Under the pieces are notes generated by a model. The model saw only the letters and a list, made by a program, of their open reading frames with translations, made no database searches and was not told the DNA's origin. Shown here in pieces: positions 47,107-57,132 of a stretch of 64,000 nucleotides of DNA. Source of the stretch: Lumbricus terrestris (taxonomy: Eukaryota; Annelida; Clitellata; Crassiclitellata; Lumbricidae); contig OX457037.1 in assembly GCA_949752735.1 (NCBI GenBank), positions 660,001 through 724,000 on the forward strand. Direction: 5' to 3'. Within the stretch, counting starts at the first letter, position 1. The number at the start of each line of letters is the position of its first letter. The position numbers were made by a program, and so were the translations under genes.

Positions 47107-48681
47107 TGTAGCGGACGACCAGGGCTGGGCAAATACCACCAGGAACCGAACCCCCAAACCCTAGTCGCTAAGGTGATGTCCGTCCGTGTTGTCCGGCGTC
47201 AACTGGAGATTGACGACTAGCCAGTCAGGCTTGAAACACATTTATTCGACAATCAAAGAAGAAACTCGCACTGCAGTTCACAGTCAACTTCTATAGCGCC
47301 AGTGTTCGGAGCAAGTTCGGAGCAAGTTCGGAGCAATGTTCGGAGCTATTCGCGTAGCGCCACCGTCCCAAAACCACTGCACCACTGTTCACAGCAATTG
47401 TCAATGCAGACCGCTGAATCGTCTTCGTGTAGATCACCGCTGCCTCGCCAGCGCACGCCGAAAGTCTGGAAAGCGGGTCGGGTTTCGAACCCGAGTCGGC
47501 GTCGTCGTAGACAGGAACTGAACCACTGCGCTCACCCGGTCGGAAGCGTAGGCAGGTCCGGCGTTGAATCCTGTTCGTCGCGGCACAGCGACGATCACCA
47601 GTCCTTCCGTCGTCTGTAGGCGTCGAATCCAGAAGAGCACGACCGCGGGTCAGGAATTGAACCCCAGTCGACAGCGTTGCACAGCAAAGGCCTCCAAACC
47701 TGTCGTCGTCGTCAGCGTCGGACTCCCAATCGAACACGTCAGCAGCACCGGTGTCGAATCCAAATCGTCGGCGTTGCACAGCGGAGATCACCAGACCTTC
47801 CGTCACGGGTCGGGCTTCGAACCCAGGCGTCGTCGTTGCACAGCAAAGGTCACCAAACCTTTCGTCGACAGGCGTCGATCTCCAGCCGGACACGTCAGCA
47901 GCACAGGCGTCGAATTGCGATCGTCGGCGTTGCACAGCGACGATCACCAGACCTTCTGTCACGGGTCAGGTTCCGAACCCAGGCGTCGTAGTTGCACAGC
48001 AAAGGTCACCAAACCTTTCGTCGACAGGCGCTGAATTTCGGCAGCGTCGTCAAATCGTCGTCGCGCTCTCCAAAGCGTTTTCCTTCGGACGATCACCCGC
48101 TGACTGTACTGCGATTCGATCCCGCAACAGCCGACCGACGCGTCTTTCCACTGTTCCACGGCGACTCGATGACGGCCTCTCTCGCTGACTGTGTTGATCG
48201 CTGACCGTTTCCCACGATGACTGCTCTCGATCGATGACCGTTGTTCGATGACTGCGTTCGATGACCGCTTTCCTCGATGACTGCTTTCCTCGATGACGAC
48301 TCGATCGATCACACCGTGCCTGCGCGCGCACTCGTATTTGTGTGTCACGAGGCCACGCCCACCAGTTGAGGTAGACGGCAATTCGGGTAGACGTTAGGCC
48401 ACGCCCACCAATTGAGGTAGGCGCCAATTCGGGTAGACGGCAATTCGGGTAGACGTTAGGCCACGCCCACCAGTTGAGGTAGACGGCAATTCGGGTAGAC
48501 GTTAAGCCACGCCCACCAATTGAGGTAGACGCCAATTCGGGTAGACGGCAATTCGGGTAGACGTTAAGCCACGCCCACCAATTGAGGTAGACGCCAATTC
48601 GGGTAGACGGCAATACTTAGGCGTACACGAGGACAGACATTCAATAAAAATAAACGAACCCCATGAACCCGGTTTCCAACA
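47107..48681 (-). repeat. 5' LTR of gypsy copy 2 (1575 bp)
   Basis: Near-identical to 42352-43862, with one more minisatellite unit and an 18-bp segment (GAACACGTCAGCAGCAC) missing from the 3' LTR. Confidence 0.95.
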
Positions 48682-48768
48682 ATAGTAATAATGAAAACGA
48701 TAATTATTGTTTATTGATTCAGACTGGCATGAACTCTGCATGTTCGTCTCTTGCGCTCTACCGATGTA

Positions 48769-48825
48769 TAATTAATTAATTAATTACTTTAATTAATTAA
48801 TTAATTAATTAATTAATTAATTAAT
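48769..48825. repeat. (TTAA)n microsatellite
   Basis: Repeated TTAATTAA with one CTTT interruption. Confidence 0.95.
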
Positions 48826-48984
48826 ATGTTTTCGTCCAAAGTTCCTATAGCTGTCTTTCATTGTAGATATAGTTTTTGATGACAACGACATTTTACAAGT
48901 CTCGTAACAAATTACAATGGAATGGTCTCGGATGCTGCTGACATGAACGCTAGCATTGTTCAGGGATCTGGTCTGGGTCTTTTG

Positions 48985-49065
48985 CAGTGGCGTAGCTGCC
49001 ATTGCGTGCAATGTGTGCAAAGTACACGGGCCCACGACATCCAGGGGTCCACACATATGTCTAAA
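48985..49065 (+). mobile_element. hAT terminus fragment (CAGTGGCGTAGC family)
   Basis: Begins CAGTGGCGTAGCTGCC and continues with ACACGGGCCCACGACATCC, matching the terminus of the element at 32019. No partner terminus was found to the right, so the copy is truncated or its other end has decayed. Confidence 0.6.
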
Positions 49066-49415
49066 TTAATGATTTGTTATGGGCTATCCTAATTAGTAAT
49101 TCCCATTATTTTTGCGATAGATGTGGTTTCTGTGAACACACTTGCATTAGGCTACTTCGTTACTTTACTGGCTTCTGTCAACCGCCTTGCTGTTGACAGG
49201 CAAAACTATAATTATTATACTGAGTCCGAACTCCTTTTAAATTGTGTTTTCGTCTCGAGTCACGACTGTCATATTGCAAGAAGATATTAGTGTATAATCT
49301 GAGAACATTAACGTACGAGATTTTAATTTCGCTGCTTCGCTTTCCTATGCAGAGGGTATAGGCCTGAGGGCGTGCCTGTGCTATCCAGGATAGGCGTGAT
49401 TATGTCCGTCTATAA

Positions 49416-49755
49416 CAGTGGTTCCCAACCTTTTTTGACTTCAGGGCCATTTTTTCTAGGTTGGAGGACACGAGGGCCACTTTTTCATAGTTGAAGGACA
49501 TTAGTGGGCCACAAGGCTAAAATTTAGATCTAATTAACTAAAAGTATAAAAAATTAGTTATTTTAAAATAGAGCATTTGATGTTATTTATAGACATAAAA
49601 ATGAAATAATTTGCAATGGAAAATAATTATGTGTCCTCTGCTGTCCAAATTGTCAATTTTTTCATATATTTTTGTTAATTCTTTGAGAGACGAGAGACAT
49701 TTTTAAGGCGTGGCGAGCCACTTTTGACCCGCGGGCCACGGGTTGGGAACCGCTG
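49416..49755. mobile_element. hAT-type MITE, 340 bp
   Basis: Ends CAGTGGTTCCCAACC and GGTTGGGAACCGCTG, with a nearly perfect 8-bp duplication (GTCTATAA at 49408-49415, GTCTGTAA at 49756-49763). Confidence 0.88.
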
Positions 49756-49763
49756 GTCTGTAA

Positions 49764-51650
49764 TAATGTCACAGAGTGGTCCACAAAATTTATCTAACAG
49801 ATTTCAGTTCTCCACAATGCTTGTTTTGTTCCTTATCATGATTATAACAATCACAAATTTGTTTAATGAAAACGAAAGAAATTTAGAGGTCAGCCCATTT
49901 GACACTTTTTATGCTAGGCCTATTTGGACAGATGTAGATAAATAATGTTTCGCAATGTTTAATGTACGACCTGAGCAACTTTGAGCGATGTCTGGGGAGA
50001 TTCCATTTCTCAATTACCGTAGCCTACCCAAGAAAAATGGTGGATTGGAGTGTACTGTGTTTTACCCTGTGTTTTTGTCCGGATAATAATGTCCTACAAC
50101 CATTATTCTCGGCTATGACATTTTATAAACGCACAATAAATTATTAATCACTCCGCATGTGATATCATGTGAAAATTAAAAACGGCTCTTATTGGATCCA
50201 GATAAAATATTTTTTACTTCTTTTTAGAGATAACTTCACTTTTAATGGCATTTTGATCACGTCTTGAGTTATCCTTAACGGATAGACGTGATAAACTTGC
50301 TAATTAGATGGTAGAGGAAAAGCTTCACCATGCTGTCATGGAATTTTTTACATTCTGTATAGGCTATATCTCTAAAACGTGAGCGTATATAATAGCTCTA
50401 GAATTCACTCATTCATGACAAAGTTCCTCAGAATGCATAGTTCCATCATGATTGTGCTCTCTTGGAATGTCGTTCTGATCAATGGAAGTCGCTTGCTCAT
50501 CAGAGATGCATTAGGGCTTTAGGTTTTACTGGATCTTCCACTTGGCTCCTCCATCAAAAACCTTACTTTATAATCATCTACAGCACCATACTTAACTTCA
50601 TCCGTTCTACCTTTCGGCATTCCTACTAATCGTTTACTTATCGATATTGATACATTCCTCACAACTGCGTAGTCATATCATGTGTAGATATTATGGTGAA
50701 TCTTTGGTTATAATTTTATATCAGTTTGTCTTTTCATGGCTGTGACAGTGGCACAGCTGACCAAAGATATAGAATAAGGTGACCATCATACCTTACCTTA
50801 GACCTTAGAAACAATGCAGAAGATTCAAGATGACCTCATTGCATAATAATTATTAGTATGGAAATGAGGACTGATAACCATAAGTGAAACGTTTTATGAT
50901 AAATGAATCTCAATTTGATACCAATAGCCAAGACTATGCCTTGCCGAGCTTTTCCTTCCTTCCAGTGAACCTAGGAACATTGGGTGGTGAACAACGTTTT
51001 TATCAAATCAATAGACATTACATATGACGATGAGAGTCTTTGTAAGGCTCTTAAAACACTTTACAAGAAACTCTGAGAACTCAAAATTAATTAATCCAAA
51101 ACACCTTTTCATGCAGGTAGATATCTAAAATAAATGCGCAAATAGGCAAATGTACTGAAACTGAATCCCGCACAACAAAATATATCCTGATAATTATTAG
51201 TCATAAATTGTCATTTAGTGACATGAAGTCTTCCAATTGTCGTGTGAAAATAAATAAATCCTAATGTCAACGAAATCTTGTGTTAGTTGGTGTTACTTAT
51301 TGAAATCACACATTTACATACCACACCGAAAGATAACGATAACTACTGCTACAACGGCAAAATGCTTATATATACAGCGAAAAATGAAGCGACAGAGGAG
51401 ATAAGTAACTAAATGGCTAAGTGTGCAGATGATTGCCTAAGCAATTAGACCGTTTCAATCTGCATTTTTAAAGAAGGCTATGTATGTAATGTGAGCGCGC
51501 AATAATGATCAATATTATGCGAATATTTTATCCTGTAATTAAGTTCCTGCTTTGCAGTGGACAATTCAACCTCATAAAACGACGTATTATCATTTTCGTG
51601 TTCGAGTTAAAAATATGAAAAAGAAAAAGTTCTCGATAAATTAAAAAGAT
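49764..51650. other. intergenic, nothing recognised
   Basis: AT-rich sequence. Between the hAT MITE and the inferred 3' end of the mucin-like gene I see no supported feature. Confidence 0.5.
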
Positions 51651-51673
51651 TTAGTCTTTGTACATGAAAGTCA

Positions 51674-51679
51674 TTTATT
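51674..51679 (-). terminator. polyadenylation signal of the mucin-like gene
   Basis: AATAAA on the minus strand, about 165 nt after the stop codon of the inferred terminal exon. Confidence 0.5.
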
Positions 51680-51843
51680 ACACAAAACATTGAACGAAGT
51701 TGTCGAAACACTATGACGCACTAGATTCCGAGATGAGCGTAGTAACTAGGTGATCTGATTGTCTGGTATAGATCTCTAGGTACACGTGTCCTCATAAACG
51801 CATGCTATCCTAGGCTCAGTAGCGCATGCTATCCTAGGCTGTG

Positions 51844-52019
51844 CTAAGCACGCATGAACACGTCTGCCTTGACTTGGTAGACGATATTCGTATGGAGTTG
51901 GACACTTGCAGAAGGATTGCCTATAGAAGGGAATGACTCTGTACTCCACTCGACGTATCTCTCTCGCAGCAGGAATCCATTCTCTTCTCGGTAACCTTTG
52001 AACCTCATCAACGATGTAC
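51844..52019 (-). CDS. terminal exon of inferred transmembrane mucin (cytoplasmic tail)
   Basis: Acceptor TTTCCGTTGTAG, then GT completing a split Gly codon, then a 57-codon frame ending in TAG. It reads TSLMRFKGYREENGFLLRER and ends VYQVKADVFMRA. Entry is in phase 1, matching the phase-1 exit of the exon at 52907-52965. As it follows the membrane exon it should be cytoplasmic. No named domain is recognised; YREENGF and VYQV are possible tyrosine-based sites. A second frame through the exon is also open (rejected; see below). The assignment depends on the splice model. Confidence 0.5.
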
Positions 52020-52906
52020 CTACAACGGAAACAACTTCAGCCTTGAACAACAATCATCGATTATACGGACACTGCATTGAATACAGTCGGTGAATGGACA
52101 TCTGATACAGTATCAGTCGTCTTTGATTACTGTCTGTTGTTGTAGAAGGCGACAGCGTTTCAGAGGTGTTTACTAGTTACGCGTTTACCCGCTATAAAGC
52201 AGCTTATAATACTCTAAAATGACATTATAGTCTTGTTAGGAATACAAAGAACTTATCATTCATTCATCAATTATTCACTCATATCGAAGATCTATACAAT
52301 GGCGCCAATATCAGGGTTTTAAAACGTGCCTGAAACAGTCTTCCAATAACATTCCAGAAAATCAAGACCCAGCCTACTTCTAAAACGATAGTAAAACTGT
52401 CAGTGCTGTCGAGCTCTGTGCACAAACTCTGACAGTTGACAATACACGCGTAAAGCATCTTAGATGTTGTTTAAGCTTAATCCTGCTACTGACGAAACTA
52501 GAAATTAGTGTCTTAATTACATTAGGCTACATCACATTAATTTATACTCAGGGACTATCCCGAATTAGCCATGGATATTGAGAACAGTTGTGTTCACAGC
52601 TATGTGTGGGCCTTCTGTAGACAATTTAGCTTCCAATCGCTTGAGATTCACTTAGAATTTCCCTTCTGTGCATAAAGTTATCGTGGCAACCAAACAGGTT
52701 TGAAATGGTCCCTTGCTCTCGCAATTGAAGTCCAACGAGCTTCAGCTCTTGATTCAGAACTATAGATCACGAGCTCGATATTCTCTTGAACTTTGAGGGC
52801 CCATTTGGTTTTGGAGTAATATTATCAGAATATGAAAACACTTTAATGTGGGAAAGCTCAGTGACTATGAGACTTTAACATCACACGGCTGGTCTACGGT
52901 ACTTAC

Positions 52907-52965
52907 CTTTTTCCATCATTGTCGCTTCGTCCATTTTGAACTCCAGGGATCGGCCTGAGCCAGTG
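52907..52965 (-). CDS. short cytoplasmic linker exon of inferred transmembrane mucin
   Basis: The donor is strong (AAAAAG|GTAAGT). In the chosen frame it encodes TGSGRSLEFKMDEATMMEK and exits in phase 1. The acceptor proposed at 52966 (ACACGAAG) has a poor polypyrimidine tract, so the 5' boundary is tentative. It was chosen because it receives the phase-2 exit of the membrane exon. A larger frame on the same strand (52903-53202, starting MSGKNGSKG) is open but would require a different phase. Confidence 0.4.
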
Positions 52966-53419
52966 CTTCGTGTCTTTGACATGTGTTGTAGTTTTTAACC
53001 TATCCTGCTCGAGCCTCGTTGTTTCCTTGGGGGAGGGGGAGAGAGGGATTAGGTGACTAACCAAATCCTGAACACTGAGACCTAGAACGGGTATTAACCT
53101 ATACAGGCGCCGCGCGTCTAGACTCATTTCAGTTTTGGCATCCGACGAGTAAACATTTCTTCTCTTGCAAGCGTTTCCCTTAGACCCGTTTTTTCCAGAC
53201 ATAACACCATTTCAAAGACAGACCTACAATATCTGACCTAAATTAGGCAACTCCGCCAAGGCAATTGGCCATTAAAACATCCTAGCCTTTTGTCGTGCCA
53301 GTCGCCTGGTAAATAAGGAGGAGGGAACCGATTTTTAAGTATGATATCATGAGTAAATTTCGTAAAATGAACATAATATTTTAGATTATAATCTTCCTAG
53401 ACGAAATGCATGTATTTAC

Positions 53420-53567
53420 CGTGTAGGTCTACTGATTGGTGAGAAGAGAGGACAGCAGAAGAGGAATCCCCAGCAGCCCCCGAGTACTGCAACCGACGCC
53501 ATGAGTGCTGCTAAGATGGTTGCGAGTGTTGCCTTCGATGCCAGGAGACCAATGTTAATATTATCAC
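53420..53567 (-). CDS. transmembrane exon of inferred mucin
   Basis: Bounded by acceptor CTCTTTCACTTAG and donor ACACG|GTAAAT, 148 bp, entering in phase 1 and leaving in phase 2. It encodes DNINIGLLASKATLATILAA then LMASVAVLGGCWGFLFCC and PLFSPISRPT. This is a single hydrophobic helix of about 25 residues ending in Cys residues that could be palmitoylated, then a short basic stretch. The Ser codon split at its 5' side (A|GT) joins exactly to the end of the Thr/Ser-rich exon at 60241. It would anchor the mucin in the plasma membrane with a cytoplasmic C-terminus. Confidence 0.6.
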
Positions 53568-53569
53568 CT

Positions 53570-54135
53570 AAGTGAAAGAGACACTGTTAATTCTTATATA
53601 AATTCTTGAATGAATGAATGAATGAATTATAGAAGCATCACGATTAAGATCCTGTCATCATAATTATTATTATTCGCCACTCATCCTAAGGTTGCTATGT
53701 GCATTGCGCAATTGATGCAGCTGAATGAGAGAAGTAATAAGAGTTACGATTATGCAACGGTGAGCTAATGTCTTCGGAGTGATGTTGTAAATGATCTTTT
53801 TGTGCCAAAAACTACTTCGGGACATTCTCTTGAAACTGCGCGTTGCGTTGATAATTTACAGCATCTGTGATGCCACTGTACACTGTACACTGTACAGTTC
53901 TGTTGCGCTGTTTCTTCCTCTGGACCGAAGTCCGGCGTTCTACACAGACGACTAGGATAATAATAAAATTATGCCGATGATTATCGTCGGTAGTTCAATT
54001 ATTTCGTGCGGAATCTTTGTAGGCCTATAACCTCTAGTTCATTCATTCATTCCAAACCAGATGAACTTCTTCTTGTTCTTCCGGCGGTTGAAGCAAATGC
54101 TTTAGATGGGATCAGCGTAGACCTATACGATGAGT
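53570..54135. other. intron, nothing recognised
   Basis: Inside the inferred 6.7-kb intron of the mucin-like gene. A small ACACTGTACACTGTACAG repeat is near 53880. No other feature. Confidence 0.5.
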
Positions 54136-54139
54136 AAGC

Positions 54140-54600
54140 TTGGCATCCCGTCGTAATAATTATATATCTACTTTCATGTTTGAGCAGCTCCATTGGCTTC
54201 CTCTAACTGCGCGCATTAAGTTCAAAATCCTCATCTTGGTCTCCAAAGCACAACGGGGTCTTGCCCCAAAGTATCTAGCCAATGGAATTCACAGGCCTCT
54301 TTCAGCTTCCTCGCATCGTCCACTCCGCTCTTTAAATAGATTTGATCTTCTAGTAATCTAGTACCTCCTACTAGAACGGCTATGGCTCAGTCCCGTTCCT
54401 TTAGGCCCTACATCAATTGGCCCCTCTCTTTAGAATACTCTGTCTCCTTCTACTCGATCTCAACTTCTGACTGGTAATCCCTCCTCATTTTCTTTTCTCA
54501 AAACCCATTTCTTCTCTTGTGGCCTTGCGCACTGGGAGCGCAACGATTCACCCTAGTAGAGGCGCTTCATAAATGTTTTTATACGATGCAGTAGCCTACA
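54140..54600 (+). pseudogene. CR1-like LINE 3' fragment
   Basis: Encodes LHWLPLTARIKFKILILVSK, RGLAPKYLANGI and PLSASSHRPLRSLNRFDLLV, the C-terminal part of a CR1-like RT, closely similar to the minus-strand fragment at 26902-27281. It breaks frame at 54359 and ends near GCACTGGGAGCGCAACG and an AATACAACACAATAC tail. Confidence 0.85.
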
Positions 54601-55033
54601 ATACAACACAATACTTGTGCTTCGGCCACATTGCGACGCATAGAAAATGATGTCGAGAAAATGACGTCAGAAGATTAGTGAATCCGCTTTAATATGACAT
54701 TGTGTTGAATGGCATGCCAAGCTCGTCAGTCGGAGAAAACAAATGGCGTCGCATAGTTAACTTCTTTAACGAAAATTTAAATGTTCCTAACTCGAGAAGG
54801 GTCAGATTTTTAAATCGCCAACCCCACCCCATATATTTCTCCTCGGGTGCTTAGAAGTATTAGTTGAAAATTTGAGAGAAATCCGTCGCGTGGATCAGAA
54901 GTTTTTGTACAACATAATATGCTTACATAGTTAGTTACATTTCTTCTTTAGATGTACAGTAACTGTAAGCTTATAGATAATCCTATATGCAGTTATGCTT
55001 GTAGCCTACACACAGAACACAAGCGGTAATATG
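54600..55033. other. intron, nothing recognised
   Basis: No supported feature. Confidence 0.5.
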
Positions 55034-55463
55034 ACACCATAGTGGGTAAAAGTGTATTTTAGCGTATTTAATTATTTGCCCATAGCAGCATTATTATTTT
55101 TAAGCAATGCAACTTCTAGTTTGGCAAATGAATAATTTTTATCGCTCCAGCTTCCGCATAGGCAAGAATTTCGCATGAATTCATTTGATCAATCCCGCTT
55201 CTGTTCATACAGGAATTAATTTTCATCAAAACCATTTCTATTTAATTAAAGATTATTCTTCATTAATCGAGTTTAGATTTCAGCGATATTATTTTAATAA
55301 ATCCCACTTCTATTTCAGTAAAAATTATTTTTATTAATCCGACTTCTATTTTGCAAGAATTCTTTCCATCAATCCGACTTGTATCTGATAAACACTGAAA
55401 CCCATGCAATGGCGAATAATTAAATAGGCCTACGCTAAAATGCACTTTTACCCCATTGTGATT
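55034..55463. mobile_element. inverted-repeat element with degenerate 35-bp minisatellite core
   Basis: Arms of about 50 bp: GTGGGTAAAAGTGTATTTTA at the left and AAAATGCACTTTTACCCCAT at the right, both continuing into TTTAATTATTYGCC. The core (55250-55385) has 35-bp units such as AATCCGACTTCTATTTTGC. The right arm has six extra bases, GGCCTA, at a TA step. The flanking duplication was not resolved. Confidence 0.75.
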
Positions 55464-55923
55464 GAACTGTTGGTCTAAATGACTGAGTCTATTAGGCTAT
55501 AAAATACTGAAAACGTAGAAAAGACCGAGTATCATTCATCAAAAAGTTCGACTAAAACGTATTTGAATCCTAATAAAATAACTTCATAGTACGCTCGAAA
55601 TGGAGAACCGACTCCTGGTTTCAGCGGATTTCAACGTGCCCCATGTTTTAAGGCAATCATAGATTCACTATACGATATTATAATAGGCCAATCTACAACT
55701 AAACATGTTTCAATTCACTTCAATTTTCGTTATTTCAAAACTTCAGCCTGTTATATTTGATTAATTGTACCAAGGTTTTATGTGCATGTTTAAATCATAA
55801 TCGGCTACAGAGAATTATCGTTCTGCAGAAAAGAATCGTTAGAATAATAGCTGGCTCCCATAATAACTCGCACACAGAACACCTATTTACTCAACTTGGG
55901 ATCCTAAAACTCCCAGAAGTAAA

Positions 55924-56141
55924 TGTAAATGTAATCGCATATTTATATAGCGGCTGTGTTATGGCTTCGACCCTGAGGGTGAGATCCTTCACCACCGCTA
56001 CTCCACGTTTATATTGCGACCGAGCCACCCGCAGTAAAGATCCGAGAAATTAATCTCTGATAAACCGACCGACCGGGAATCGAACCCGGGCCGCCGGCGC
56101 GGCGAGCGGGCTACCAACCCACTCGACCACCGAGGATCTCT
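55924..56141 (-). mobile_element. tRNA-derived SINE, second family, inserted in the LINE
   Basis: Reverse complement of the SINE at 20714-20940, with B box GGTTCGATTCC and an ATTTAC tail. Target duplication GAAGTAAA lies at 55916-55923 and 56142-56149. Removing it restores a continuous LINE frame. Confidence 0.93.
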
Positions 56142-56391
56142 GAAGTAAAACAATTGCAGATGTGTGAATTTATGCACCGTTATACTTATAACACATTGCA
56201 TGCTTCCCATGCTAACCTCTTTAATCTAGGTTCGGACATCCACTCCTACAACACGAGAAGCCTCGACTCATACAGAACAAAGTGACAGAAGTGCACCTGC
56301 TCATACTACTTCTATGAAATTTTCAATTACATGCGCAGGTCCAAAGGAGTGGAATAGAATTCCTCAATCTTCGCAGTAACGCTAATCTTCG

Positions 56392-56800
56392 TGGTTTGGG
56401 TCCACTATTCCGAGGGTCCACTATTCCGAAGGTCCACTATTCCGAACCTTAACCCTAAACCTAACCCTAAACCCAACTATTATCCTAACCCTAGCTCACC
56501 CCAACCCTAACCATAACCCTAAACCTTACCCTAACCCACCCCAACCCTAACCATAACCCTAGACCTAACCCTAACCCACCCCAACCATAACCAAAACTCT
56601 AGCCCTAACCCTCCCCAGCCATAAACCCTAACCATAACCCTAAACTTAATCCTAACCCACCCATCTCTAACCCACCTTACCCCAACTCTAACCCTAACCC
56701 ACTGTAACCCTAACCACCAAGGATAACGGACAAAATATGGCGGATATTCGGAATAGTGGACCTTCGGAATAGTGAACCCTCGGAATAGTGGGCCGTTGCC
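56392..56800. mobile_element. inverted-repeat element with telomere-like core, 409 bp
   Basis: Each end has three tandem copies of CCACTATTCCGARGGT (left) or the inverse ACCTTCGGAATAGTGG (right). The middle is degenerate CCTAACCCTAA-type sequence resembling vertebrate/echinoderm telomere repeat CCCTAA. An 8-bp duplication AATCTTCG flanks it (56384-56391 and 56801-56808). It sits in the LINE coding region, so it is an insertion and not a chromosome end. No coding capacity. Confidence 0.85.
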
Positions 56801-57028
56801 AATCTTCGTTCCTTTAAGCATCAATTGCGTTCGTGGTTAATTTGACTGAAGTATTAGCTCCACTCTTTATCTTCACTCTGACCACTCCCTCATATACACT
56901 AACGGCACATCTATTCTGTTCTTATCTTCTTTCTAGTTAAGGCTTATTTCTTTTTATTCATTTTCTTAGTTAAAGTTTGACAGCTTTTCAATACCATGTT
57001 GTTTAACTGTGGATGTTTATGTTTATGG

Positions 57029-57132
57029 GGGCGGGGCGGTAGAGTAGTGGATAGCACGTTAACGAAGAGTGCGAGAGGTAGCGAGCTTTGTAGGCTGCTA
57101 TTAGCGCCATGTAGTGCAGGCTGTCTGCTCAG
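57029..57132 (+). repeat. SINE-like repeat, third family
   Basis: Head GGGGCGGGGCGGTAGAGTAG, GTGGATAGCACG (A-box-like), then GGCTGCTATTAGCGCCATGT and TGCAGGCTGTC, matching 21370-21420. The B box is not clear. Confidence 0.45.

Larger units (their letters stand above)
42352..48681 (-). mobile_element. Ty3/gypsy LTR retrotransposon copy 2, complete termini, RT/integrase deleted
   Basis: A 6.33-kb insertion with both LTRs (42352-43862 and 47107-48681) and a 4-bp target duplication ATAG at 42348-42351 and 48682-48685. Coding direction is right to left. Internal sequence is only 3.2 kb: gag, protease and the first part of an RT linker, then unrelated frame and repeats up to the 3' LTR. Being non-autonomous, it would have needed proteins supplied by a full-length relative. 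The LTRs are nearly identical apart from copy-number changes, so insertion is recent. Confidence 0.95.

Noticed and set aside
50440..50770. Possible LINE-like coding remnant on the plus strand
   Set aside because: Several stops and no firm motif; similarity to RT tails is too vague to annotate.
51780..52019. Alternative reading frame through the last mucin exon (RYIVDEVQRLPRREW...)
   Set aside because: It is open past the chosen stop, but it needs a phase-2 entry, is rich in Arg/Pro/Cys with a duplicated PRIAC motif from a local DNA repeat, and looks less protein-like. It cannot be fully excluded without cDNA.
52903..53202. 99-codon frame MSGKNGSKG... as a first coding exon
   Set aside because: An in-frame TGA lies just upstream of the Met, no acceptor fits, and the strong donor at its 3' end is better used by the shorter exon in the frame that matches the last exon. 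A separate gene start here remains possible.
56440..56720. True telomere end or chromosome fusion point
   Set aside because: The tract is bounded by inverted repeats and an 8-bp target duplication inside a LINE frame, so it is an inserted element.
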